Part shown: piece after piece, positions 35,427-45,795 of the stretch | How the letters are laid out: each line of letters begins with the position of its first letter | How positions within the stretch are numbered: the first letter of the stretch is position 1 | Assembly: GCA_003999685.1 (NCBI GenBank) | Contig: CP021221.1 | Location: 496,001-560,000, forward strand | Direction of reading: 5' to 3' | DNA from: Taiwanofungus camphoratus | Lineage: Eukaryota > Basidiomycota > Agaricomycetes > Polyporales > Taiwanofungaceae | DNA: 64,000 nucleotides | Position numbers and translations under genes: made by a program | Notes under the pieces: model-generated | Databases searched by the model: none | What the model was told of the DNA's origin: nothing | The model's input: only the letters and a program-made list of their open reading frames with translations

Positions 35427-35952
35427 CTACACACATATCCAAGTGGAGGGATACCTTTCTAGATATCCATGGCATGCATGACTGGGCCTCAGGATGTTGC
35501 ACGTTCCTGGATAGCTTCTCCTGTAGGCCTGACAGGATATTCCTCTAGGCTCGAATATCGGGCGTGAAGCCGATATTACTACGAAGAAGCTAAGATTATA
35601 CACAGCGTGTACGCCACTACCATCCAGTGCTGCGCCTCTTGTCTGTCTGCATACTTGGCCGTTACTCTACAAGAATGGAGAGCGTTATAAAGATTATATG
35701 TGTATCACATCTTGTGCCACAGCACTTCCACGACACCACCTACATATGCGTGAAATCATCAAACATCAGTGGCTAGTGTCTCCGAGCATGGATACCGCGA
35801 TTTAACTTCTTCTGCTAACCGTGGTGTGGTGTCTGTGGACTGAAATCTGAAGTCGGACACAGTGCTGGTATCTGGGTATGTTAGCACGTACAGAGTAATG
35901 CAAAGTGCATATAAAGCCCACTCATGCAGGGTCATCCCTTCTAGTGAATGCA
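35427..35952. other. Intergenic, promoter side of the membrane-protein gene
   Basis: No gene or repeat recognised. Confidence 0.35.
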
Positions 35953-36966
35953 ATGACCCAAAAGTCTCAATCGCACCCTTGGCTTGAGAAGTTTGCATGC
36001 TCTAGAAGGCAAGCACTTGAATTGCTCAGAGCAGCTGCATCGTCATTCTTCGATTTTCTGAGCGCGATGGCTACCTTGCTGTATCGTGATCTCTTCCTTC
36101 TTTGCTTTCCTTCTTTGTATGCGCCATCCTATACGCGTCTCCAGAAATTTCGAGATGCCTATTCGATTCAACTTGGTCGGTCGGACTTCGATGAATTCGG
36201 CCCTAAATGGTATCATTTCTCTAAGGGACTGACGGCACAATACAAGAACATGAACATTCTTTCCGGTCTGCTGTTGTCGTGAGTGTTTCTGAATTGCATC
36301 TATACGGCACCAGTTAACGATTCATTCCGGTTGGTGCCTTCGCGTGCTGCAGGGCAGCTGTTGGCTTGTTACAAGTTTTTAACGTCTCTGATAATTGGCC
36401 TACCAACACCGTAGGAATTGTCACCCTTATCAATGCTCTCATCAGCCTCCTCTTCGGCATAGTCTACCAGATACACTTGTCTAGTCTCACCAGCGAGCGC
36501 CATGGAGTGATTTGGCTTGAAGCACGTCTTGTGACTTTTTTGGCTTACATACGACTCATTGGGATAACCATACAGAGCACTGCAAAAGTGGCATCGCCTG
36601 CGTGGATAGGTGCCCTTCTCTCGATACCAGCCGCGTGGTTGATGTGGTACTCTTACTGTTTCCCGAAGATTTAAACTTGCTGATTCCCCTACAATCAGGT
36701 CCATAGGATCTTTGCTTACACTCATTTTGGTTTACGTATGGATTGAACCTGCCCAGGAAGGTGAACATTGTCTTCGCCACTGTGGCTGCCTAGCTCAATG
36801 TACTTTCTTAAGGTACTGGGTCTGCCGGCATCATGCCACTTCCTGCACGCTTGTTGATCACCTCCGTGTTCTGCTTCGGACTCGCACATCTTGTGGTTGC
36901 GGCAATTATTATTATTAGACTCAATATCGCCTGCCGGAGTATGGCGAAGAACGAGGAGAAAGTCTG
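35953..36966 (+). CDS. Multi-pass membrane protein of an Agaricomycete-type unknown family
   Basis: Four exons join cleanly: 35953-36278, 36353-36640, 36698-36757 and about 36816-36966. The soluble N-terminal part contains FDEFGPKWYHFSKGLTAQYK and NMNILSGLLLS, then hydrophobic segments: AAVGLLQVFNV, VGIVTLINALISLLFGIVYQ, PAWIGALLSIPAAWLMWSIG with SLLTLILVYVW, and LITSVFCFGLAHLVVAAIII. It ends SMAKNEEKV. The pattern 'FGPRWYxFSKxLxxQYxNMNILSGLLLS' followed by 3-4 helices is common in proteins of unknown function from mushroom-forming fungi; I know of no assigned role. Splice choice for exon 3 (gtactc donor at 36641) is inferred because it yields a continuous helix. Confidence 0.72.
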
Positions 36967-37112
36967 AGTGCTTCATCCCCACCGAACGACCTTTACGCCA
37001 TAGCTCATAGGCAAATAATTTGTGTATCGATCGTTCGAATTACAATAATGCAGAGTATAGGCATTTAAAATCAAAACATTCCTACCATACATGCCACTAG
37101 TAGACTAGGATG

Positions 37113-40100
37113 TTAGGTCACTGCGAAAAGAATAGCAAAAACCAGTACAAATATGGTCATCCTCTGTTTCCTGTTCATATTCTCCTCGTTCCTGGGCGCA
37201 TCACCTAATCGATCGGTGAACCAATCAAAACTCATGCCAATAAGTCGGAACTCCTTCCTCTCAATCATTCCCACAAGACGTCCCCACTCACTGAAAATTC
37301 GTATGAACGTACTTTCTATAGTGGCCATGAATAACGAGAGGCCTGTGACTGTCATCTTGATAGTCGCGGTTCTCTGGACATCCCGCCATAGATGCCGATA
37401 TAGATCGTGCACGATATTGGTGATGAAGACAGCGGTAGCCATCTCAATGCCCGTCGACGACAGGAGGAAAGACCATTTTGAAGAGACCAGAGACGCCACA
37501 CATCCGGCTAGAACAACAACGCCACATAAAAAGAGTAGTTCAGCACTGTTAGGAGCGGCCTCTCGGTAGGTAAATTCAGGGTATCTCCCAATGAGGCCAC
37601 TGTCGCCTTTAGACCACATGTAAAATCTCCAATACGATCTTTTACCGTTGTTCCACCAGGGGTGAGTGACAACCACGTCCGGCGCAGCATGGAAACCTCC
37701 ACCACCGTTTTTAATCGAGAAGTTTCTCTTCTTGCGGCAGAAATCGATGTCCTCGCCACCACCGGTCTTTGGAAATTCTGGGTCGAATAGGACACCGTCC
37801 TGTATATTACGCCGTGCGATGAGGTTGGCAGTGACACCCCAAGGCAAATCGGTATCCATCCTCATCTTGGTGGCTATGTCCCAGAAGTATGTCACGCCGG
37901 CCAAGTGGATAGCGGCAGTGGAGACAGTGTCCGCCGATGGGAAGTGTGCAGTACCAACGAACCCGGCTGCTTCAGGATGAGCCCGTATGGCCTTTTCTGC
38001 CTCGATCAGCACGTTTGCATCTGGAGAGACATCGTCGTCTAGAAAGTGGACCCACTCCGCCGACGATTCCTGTAGGCCTCTATTACGAGAAGCTGAAGCT
38101 CCAAGGTTGACCTTGTTTACCCGAATGCGGACGTCAGGTCGGTGTGCATATTTGTCCATTAGCTTGGAAATATTGGGGGAGGTGGGATCATCAATGATGA
38201 TAATAAACATGACTGTACAAGTTCTAGATGGCTGCAGCGCTAGAAACACATCAAGATAGGATAAATTGACCCTATAACAAGGGATGATGACATCCAGAGT
38301 TAGCTTGCGTTGGACACTTGAGCTTGACCTCCGGAGCCAAGCTTCGACAGTAGTCGTGGCACTATCCAGCAGATTAAATGTCCATCCTACGGCATGTACT
38401 TTCTGATATCGAGCGCCTTCGCTTCCACCGAGCCTGTTGCATATTCTGGAACTGATCATGCGCGAGCAACCCCAGCGCTGATAGAGCTGGAAGAGAAAAG
38501 GGTCTCCATCCTGGTTAATGAAGGACGCTGGGATGACTTCTCCGCCAAAAATTTCCATATGCGTTCGATGGATGATGGGAAAAGTGGGCATACCCGGAAA
38601 GCTGGTATCTGTGAATGCCACACAGCCAAACCCTTTGGGAACAGCTTCTTCAGAGACGAAGTCAGCGAACGTGTCGCAAACTGCGGACATCCAGTTGGCA
38701 TCCTGCAGAATAACGTCATCGCCCATGAGTGTAAAATAATCACAACCATCCTGCCATGCCCGTCGAGCACAGTCACGCCAGATGGCGCAAACATGACCAC
38801 GAGGGTGCATGCAAATGAGAGTGACAACATGCAAAAAGCCTTCAGTCCGCAAGGTATCAGCGGCCTTGTTATGCCCGTTTTCGCCTAGAAGGAAGTCGTC
38901 ATCGTAGTCTATGGCCAGGTACACTCGGATCCGATAATGCTGACCGAGTCGTCCAACATCGTAAGTTGTCGTTGCCGCGAGCGAACGGGCAAAACGGGTC
39001 AGATTCACGAGACAGTCAGCCGGAGACGATGAGCCTCTCGAGGTAATAGGAAGGAGAATGGCAAATGTGTCTCCATCCGAATGCAAATCCATTTTGGTGC
39101 TCGTCTGCAATTGGAGGAGCGTCTCCGCTCGTTGTGAGTCAGTCATCCCTGACACAATACGGTTCATCTCGCTAGATATCCATTGTCCTGTCCGTTGCAT
39201 CCCTGTCTCGAGAGAAGTATTTGGTGACCAACCCAATTGTTTCAGGACAAAGGAGTTATTCGAGTTGCGAGACCCAACACCAATAGGCTTGCTGGAATCG
39301 TAGAGAAAGTGCACTTGCCCAAGGTCGAGCTCAGCACAGCGCACCGCGATCTCTGCAAGCTCCCTTATTGTCACGGCATGATCGGAACCTATGTTGACCG
39401 GCTCGCAACAGCGAGATTGAAGGAGCCGAACAATGGCATCGACAGCGTCGTCTATGAAGCAGAAACTTCGCCTTTGTAGTCCATCTCCCCAAATCTCTAG
39501 TTCCAACGGGAAGGTCCCCGCCATTTTTGCGGCGAAGGCCTTCCGAAGGAGCGCTGCAGGTGCCTTCTCACGACCCCCAGCCCAGCATCCACCAGGACCA
39601 AATACATTGTGGAAGCGGGCGATACGAATCGCCATTCGAGAAGAGAACTGAGATAAAACTTGTTCTGTATTCAATTTCTCGAGACCATACAGACCTTGGG
39701 GGCGAGGCGGAAGCTGCGCCCACACGTCTGCCTCCTTCAAAGAAACATCGACGTTCCCCTTGCCTTGGAGAGATTCCGGATAGACGCATGCGGAGGATGC
39801 GTAGAAGAAGCGTTCGACACCCACTGCAAGACAGGCCGAAAGTAAATTCATGGTCATGGTGTGATTCTCCCCATATATAGCAAAGTCATTGTCCGAATGA
39901 ATGACACCCATACCGCCCATGTTCGCTGCAAAGTGGAGGACGATCTTGACATCACACACCACACGAGTACAAAACGACGGATCGCAGAGATTGCCAAGCA
40001 TGACTTCGGCATCGGATGGCTGATCATGGTAAGAATGTGGAATTATATCTGTAATGCGGACTCTATGGCCTAAATCGCAGAGACGTCGAGCGACATGGCC

Positions 40101-40195
40101 TCCCTTTCGACATGTCAAAAGTGTGTAATATGCTATATGGCGGTAGAACTTACAATAAAACCATGACCTCCTGTCACTAGAACGAGACCGTCCAT
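37113..40195 (-). CDS. GDP-mannose 3,5-epimerase-like / GT-A / membrane GT2 fusion protein
   Basis: Two exons: 40195-40154 (MDGLVLVTGGHGFI) and 40103-37113, joined over a 50-nt intron, giving about 1010 residues. Residues 1-330 form an extended SDR epimerase. The Rossmann motif is TGGHGFIGGHVA. Catalytic residues of plant GDP-mannose 3,5-epimerase are all present: Cys120 in YASSACVYPE, Tyr153 and Lys157 in YGLEK, Lys194 in GGREKAPAA. The flanking text (FAANMGGMG, EIWGDGLQRRSFCFIDDA, EPVNIGS) also matches. Residues 355-600 look like a GT-A nucleotide-sugar fold (RVYLAIDYDDDFLL, YFTLMGDDVILQD). Residues 615-880 are a GT2 domain (LDVIIPCYR, VNLGASASRNRGLQ, WVHFLDDDVSPDA). Several hydrophobic helices follow, and the protein ends with a C-terminal anchor (MTIFVLVFAILFAVT). 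Expected role: make a GDP-L-galactose/L-gulose sugar and transfer it at a membrane. The middle-domain assignment is the weakest. Confidence 0.88.
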
Positions 40196-40517
40196 TGCTA
40201 GCTGGTTTTGTAATTCTGAGGGTGTAGGCCATGCTAAACAACGGCCGCCTTATATATTGCAGTTTTAAACTCCTACACCAGGACCAGCTGAGAAACAGGA
40301 AGAAGACATACCATTACACACAGAATGATGTCCTCTGATACCAAAGGGACCGACGAAAAGGCTCCATTGAAATTATTTCACATAGGAAGGCATTGAACAC
40401 GAGGAATGAGCATCCAAATATATGTCCAGCCAACCAAAACACGTCCTGATGGCTCATTAGGGCACATAGAAGACACTTATAGCAGTCGAGGTATTAGGTT
40501 CAAGAAGTGATGAAAAC

Positions 40518-41330
40518 TCACTGATCATCTCTGTTTGTACCAAACACTGAGCGCTGGAGACCTGTCAACAAATTTACTACCCAATCGCACCACATCCATC
40601 TGATTTGGCAACTCGTAATAACCTGGATGCTGCGGCATTAAACCAGGAGCGGATATTTGGACGTATAGAAGACAAGAAGCTACAACGACGATAACTTGTA
40701 TCCACGTTTAGTGAATGTCCATTCATATGGAAAAATCGAAGGTGACTTACCTAGTTATGCGCCCAGACAATGCACCATGAGGCTGAACATCTTGGCGTAC
40801 CTAAACATATGCGCCATAGCCCCGAGGCTGTGTCCAGTAGCAACTCGTCTTTGGAAGATGACGATGGAGGCACGGTATTGATCCCACCCCGAAGTCTGCA
40901 CAGGTACAAAACATACTTCCCCTGCGCTGTGCCATGGTTAGGCAAAATGGTTAAGCCCGACCGTTTTTTGTCCGTTTGCGTTTTACGCTGCATGTAATGT
41001 GGCTCTAAAGCTTGTCCACAATGTCCAACCGGAGCATCTGACAGAGTGGGAAGCTTGTGAGACGCTAGCTGTGCCCGCAGCGAATCGGCATATTCTGGGG
41101 GAATAGATGTTAGGTCTAGCCAGCGTGCAGCATAATTCCAGGGTCCAACTGCGCCAGATCAGTCTCTTCGACTGCGCGCTCGTCTGTGAAGTCAGAAAGT
41201 AGCGATAGAACAACTTTAGTTGAAAGACACACGCAAAGAAGCCCAGGACGCATTCGGAAGAGGGTGGTCACCCCCAGGCAAACGGCTCCGAGACCGACTC
41301 CTAGCTCTCTCTAAAATATCCCAAAGTTTT
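40518..41330 (-). pseudogene. Unresolved, possibly decayed gene between the two glycan-enzyme genes
   Basis: Protein-like pieces lie in shifting frames on the minus strand. They include MGTKLWDILERARSRSRS from about 41328, VVLSLLSDFTDERAVEE with LAQLDPGIMLHA (about 41150-41215), and RWLDLTSIPPEYADSLRAQL (about 41050-41110). A possible last exon reads WVVNLLTGLQRSVFGTNRDD, stop at 40518. Good splice signals occur (cctgtgcag acceptor near 40905; gtaagt donor near 40750), but at least one frame change near 41122 is not explained by an intron I can see. A second hydrophobic open stretch (DVFWLAGHIFGCSFLVFNAF) lies at 40326-40480. I recognise no family. Either a multi-exon gene I cannot assemble or a pseudogene. 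Confidence 0.3.
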
Positions 41331-41473
41331 GTACCCATTTGCCTTGGTCACCCTGCATCGACCTACATCCCTACACAGTACACCTTGCATACAAAGGTAT
41401 GTTAGTGACGGGATCTTCATGAAATGCCTCACTTACGGTCTGTGTTACAACAAGGCAGCACTCTTGCAATATC

Positions 41474-43096
41474 ATGTCCGATACCGAAACAGCACAGGAT
41501 GTCAAAGGGACGGACTACACCTTCACGTCCACCCAGGACTGGTTTTCCTTCAACGTTGACACATGGAGATTGTTGTTTCCGCTCGTCACATCTTCCAACC
41601 CTCGTGTCCTTGAAATCGGCTCGTGGGAGGGCCGTTCTGCGGTATTCCTCTTGACCGAGCTTTGCCGGAACCGAGGAGAGATCGTCTGCATCGATCATTT
41701 CGACCTGATGAAGACTGAAGCGGGGCGCAAACGATTCGCAAAGATACACCATAATTTATCTCTCACGAAGAGATCATTTCGTATCATAGACGAGTTCAGC
41801 TTCCCGGCACTCATGATTCTCCTACGAGAGGAGATGTCCTCGACCAATCCCGGATACGATTGGATTTACGTCGACGGTTCACACGAGGCCGATGATACCT
41901 TTCTCGACGGAGAACTAGCATGGCGGCTGGCAAGAAAAGGCGCCATTATCATTTTTGACGACTACCGCTGGGACAAGGAGCCAGAAAATAGCATTCACCA
42001 CCCAAAACGTGGTATCGACGCGTTCTTGGCACTGCATGCTGGAGAGTATAACCTGCTATCCAGTTCTACGCAGTACCAAGTGGTCCTCCAGAAATCCTCA
42101 GAGATGCGTATTGGATTTCTCGTGAAGGAACAACTTGAGAACGGACTAGATGCCGCGCTCGGATACGGCATCCATATTGCGCTTACTATCGACTCTACGT
42201 ACGCGATGGCCGCGGCGGTCGCCATCCGCAGTGCCGCCGCGCACACAAGCGGTAGAATCACATTCTATATTATAGATCTCGGACTTACTGATGAAGACAA
42301 GGACAAGATTAACAGGTCCATGCCCGAGAGGGCAGATGTTACTCTTGTCTTCATGAGCCCGCCGGAGGGTAGTATGGCTAAGGACAGCGATGCCACATGG
42401 GCTAAAATCAACATGATCCCTATCCTTCCTGTCGAAAGGGTCCTCTACCTCGATGCAGACGTACTGGTGCGAGCCGACTTGCGGGAGTTATGGGACATCG
42501 ACTTGAAGGGCAAACCTATAGCAGGGGTGACGGACGTCGGATACCCATTAGGCCATGAAGATATACAGAGAGGCCCATATTTCAACGCTGGCGTCCTCTT
42601 GATGGATTTGACCGAGATCAGAAGAGAGTTCGAGCAGTTAAAAGAGCTCTTTGGCAGCTTCGAGAACACTAGGTACCGCGACCAAGACGCGCTTAACACC
42701 CATTTCGCCTCTAGCTGGTTACCATTGGAGCTGAAGTGGAACGCGCAGGGCCTGGGAACCTACGCCAGGCTCCCTTCCATAGATCGTGACACCCTTGAGC
42801 TGTCAAGCATGCGAGACCCGGCCATTGTTCACTTCACCGGGCCTGTCAATCCAGACATGGAACATGTACTGAACCCTTACCTTCAGCCGTACACAGCTAA
42901 ACCGTGGGGCTACGCTGGCTCCCCTGGTCATCCATTCAGAGAAGAATGGTGGGGCTTGCTCGAAATGACAGCATGGAAAGGGTGGAGGACATCGAACGAA
43001 TACCGCGAATATTGCTCCAAAGAAAAGAAGAAAGCGATTAAGATCGCTTCTGACAAATTTGAAGTAATGTTGAAGGAGAGAAAAAGTATACGGTGA
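41474..43096 (+). CDS. Methyltransf_24 / GT8 glycosyltransferase fusion protein
   Basis: A single uninterrupted exon of 540 codons. Residues 40-210 form a class I SAM-dependent methyltransferase: VLEIGSWEGRSAVFLL (45-60) is motif I, EIVCIDHFD motif II and YDWIYVDGSHEADDTFLDGE the acidic motif, followed by GAIIIFDDYRW. This suits the Methyltransf_24 group, which includes glycan O-methyltransferases. Residues 230-490 are GT8: IHIALTIDSTYAMAAAVAIR, FYIIDLGLTDEDK, WAKINMIPILPVERVLYLDA with the DxD metal motif D327-A-D329, then YFNAGVLLMDL, QDALNTHF, LELKWNAQG, AIVHFTGPVNP and AKPWGY. No signal peptide or membrane segment is seen, so it probably acts in the cytosol. It is divergent from the epimerase-GT gene. 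Inferred partner in the same glycan pathway; acceptor and methyl target unknown. Confidence 0.88.
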   Translation: MSDTETAQDVKGTDYTFTSTQDWFSFNVDTWRLLFPLVTSSNPRVLEIGSWEGRSAVFLLTELCRNRGEIVCIDHFDLMKTEAGRKRFAKIHHNLSLTKRSFRIIDEFSFPALMILLREEMSSTNPGYDWIYVDGSHEADDTFLDGELAWRLARKGAIIIFDDYRWDKEPENSIHHPKRGIDAFLALHAGEYNLLSSSTQYQVVLQKSSEMRIGFLVKEQLENGLDAALGYGIHIALTIDSTYAMAAAVAIRSAAAHTSGRITFYIIDLGLTDEDKDKINRSMPERADVTLVFMSPPEGSMAKDSDATWAKINMIPILPVERVLYLDADVLVRADLRELWDIDLKGKPIAGVTDVGYPLGHEDIQRGPYFNAGVLLMDLTEIRREFEQLKELFGSFENTRYRDQDALNTHFASSWLPLELKWNAQGLGTYARLPSIDRDTLELSSMRDPAIVHFTGPVNPDMEHVLNPYLQPYTAKPWGYAGSPGHPFREEWWGLLEMTAWKGWRTSNEYREYCSKEKKKAIKIASDKFEVMLKERKSIR

Positions 43097-44052
43097 TCAT
43101 GATTGATAGCCGCGTCCGGAGTCTGCTCTGATTGGAATGAATGCTTGTGCCAAGAATATAGGGTGTCATGTACACTTCGAGTGATACAAGACAGGGGTTA
43201 TTGAGTTTCTCAGTGAGCGAGAAGAAAACGACTGTTCCGTGTTGTAAATTGCACGGCTGTGTTAATAAAGTAGATCTCATAGGACAGCGAACTTTATAAA
43301 ACTTGCCTATCCTAAGAAGGAAAAACGTTCAAGGTTTGACACCCGGACTGCTTTCTGAGAAAGCCCTTGAGCAGGAGAGTTTCCTATATATACATTCCAA
43401 ATGATGCTTCAAGCCCATCCGTGTGAGCCGCTTTCTTTTGAATCTTCAAAGGACCGAACCCGGGGTATGCATAGTAGCCTTGCCTGGTCCCGGCGACATT
43501 GGACGAAGGAAGAGAAGGAGAAATCTTTTCTAAAGCTAAGCAACTGTTTTCCGAGACGATGGCATCTGTGAAGTGAGAAACTTCTGGCAAGGATCTATAG
43601 CGTGCAGACGTTCGAATTATCAAGTTGAGTCTCTACTATCGCAACCGTTCTGGAGGAACGTACAGGTTAGCGCCTGCACGGAACCCACTACACGAGGCTA
43701 TTCAACGCCCGCAGCGAGGCGCCCGCGGGAAAGCGACGGCGCCTGAGATATTGAAGAAATACTGAAGTCTATATGCATAGGTGAAATTATTATTAAGATC
43801 TGCTCTAAGTCTGTGCCAGATTCAGAACATTTCCCGGAGTGACATTGTACTCCTCTATTCTCGAGTACACAAAAAGTTGATGTACACCGCATGAGTATTC
43901 ATTTCGACAGATAACTTGCAAGAAGACAAAAGGAACTAGCATAATTAGTCGTACACCACAAAATCGGACGACCCATACTTCCATAGCAACCGAAAGAGAC
44001 TGCGATTTAAAGGCGAGATTTCACAAGCTCACAAGTCCATATTGTAGCTGTT
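43097..44052. other. Intergenic region after the MT-GT8 gene
   Basis: No gene assigned. An 80-codon minus-strand frame at 43384-43623 is the longest and is unrecognised. Confidence 0.35.
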
Positions 44053-45058
44053 CTAGAAGAAACCCGGATCCCCACCAAAGCCTCCTCCATCGTCCCAACT
44101 AGCCTGGTTGATTTCCCCATCCTGGTAACCTGCCAAAGATGTGTCAGCGAATTGAATGTAACAACTCACGATACAAACATACCCTGATCAAACCCGACCT
44201 CTCGCTCGTACTCGTCGTGGTGTTCGATACCCTCAGCGAGTAACGCACCACCTAACAGACCGATACCGCCTAGTCACGCTGTTGTCAGATAACCCGAAAA
44301 GATCAGAAGGGAAAGTGGCGTACCTGCCGCAATGGCTGTTCCCATGCCCATACCGTGCTTCTTCTTAGGCGGCGCTTGGATGACTTCAACTGGCGCAGGG
44401 GGCTGAGATGCGCCTCCACCAAACCATCCTTCAGACAGCACACATCATCCACATCAATATCCACACCCTCCCAAGGCTTTTGACAGAGCAGCTCACCTCT
44501 TGACTCACCCGGTGGCGGACCTCCGTACCCACCTTGAGGTCCCCCATACCCACCCTGCGGCGCTGGGCTACCATATCCTCTTCCATAATTACTCCCTTCC
44601 CATTGTTGTGATGGAGGACCTTGATTGTAGCCTGGCTGACCGTATCCTCCCGGCGGCCCCTGCGAGTAAGGCGCTGGGCTGTACCCGCGGTTATCTGGCG
44701 GCGGAGGACCCAGGGGTGGTGCAAACCCCGAAGGCCGTGGGGACGAAGGGGGAGGGCCAAGGGGGTGTGTCCAGGATGAGCGTGGCGGGTCCTCACATGT
44801 GTTTACGTAGAACCTGCACGATCGCGCACGATCAGCACTTTGCAGACAGACACATACCAGGCAGCTAGACTGCGTACCATGCCTTGTGGCTGGGATGAAT
44901 TTCGATTAGCTCAGACAGCGGGACAGCGTGTAGAACGGTGCGCACTTGCTATCGTATTGTGCTATCCACCCAAGTGGGAGCTCTCGTCTGTCGGGATTTG
45001 TGGGCGGGCCTCCCGCACCAGGACTATAGCCAGGGCTGTATGGTGGTGGCTGTGACAT
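44053..45058 (-). CDS. WW-domain protein with Pro/Gly/Tyr-rich linker
   Basis: Starts at 45058 (MSQPPPYSPGYSPGAGGPPT). The WW domain spans three exons: ELPLGWIAQYDSN, a 12-nt microexon (44878-44889) supplying H-K-A-W, and FYVNTCEDPPRSSWTHPLG. Both signature Trp residues and the aromatic pair are present. A long low-complexity stretch of Pro, Gly, Tyr and Gln follows (GYGQPGYNQGPPSQQWEG, GGYGGPQGGYGGPPPG). Then come PPAPVEVIQAPPKKKHGMGM and a glycine-rich hydrophobic segment, AIAAGGIGLLGGALLAEGIE. The acidic tail ends DPGFF, stop 44053. Fungal proteins of this layout are common and poorly characterised; WW domains bind PPxY-type peptides. The hydrophobic segment may insert in membranes. Confidence 0.8.
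44878..44889 (-). other. 12-nt microexon inside the WW domain
   Basis: CCACAAGGCATG (minus strand) sits between a cccag acceptor and a gtacgc donor. Joined as AGCAA|...|GTTCTAC it reads S-N-H-K-A-W-F-Y and completes the WW fold. Skipping it would give S-K-F-Y and lose the loop. Confidence 0.7.
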
Positions 45059-45795
45059 TGTTTGCGAGTTGGTGGTCTGAAAGATAGATATACCAAGGAA
45101 TGCTCTAACAGTGTGCTTTATATCCCGACGGCTTGGTCGGCTCACAGTGGCCGGATCCGCGTCAACTTGGATACCAACTCATTTATACAACCAGTCATTG
45201 GCATTATTCTCGTGACTAAGTACGCAACCAAGGAAAATGCCACTGCAGCAGCGCAGGATACCTAATATCTAATTCCGCGGCAGCGGGGATCACAGCCATG
45301 CAATATCGCCTTGTTCAGTCTCTGCAGATCATTCGCTCGCCATGAGCACAAACCTGTGCCCATCATTAGCTGATAGAACAAGTTCTGTGTGTGTACAGTG
45401 TTGTGTACGACGTTAGTATCAGGCTGCGGCTGTACTTGCTGTACAGCCCCGATGCACAGCATGTGTATTGTATCTGGAATGCTCCGGAAGAGCCTTGTTT
45501 TGCACCACGATGATCCTCCTACCACAGGGTCAACTGTTGTAAACATCTCTCCATGATCATATCGTCCAGGGATCGTCTTCAATGCCCGTGATAGTGCAAC
45601 TTGGCAAGTATAGTCAGAACAACGTCAGCAGGACAGCAGAATCAGCGCTCTGCGTGTTACATTGCGCATTACTCGAGGAACAATTACACCGAGCAGTCAA
45701 ATGAGGTAGGTACAACGAATAGTAAGTCAGCCACACCTTCTGGTTCGCGCGAATTATCGGGCACTAATAGCGTAACAAAAGCGTTTATGACGATC
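45059..45795. other. Intergenic between the WW and HMG-box genes
   Basis: Upstream of the WW gene and downstream of the HMG-box gene. Only unsupported frames are seen. Confidence 0.35.

Noticed and set aside
45262-45582. 106-codon minus-strand frame
   Set aside because: No domain or splice support; left unannotated in the intergenic region.
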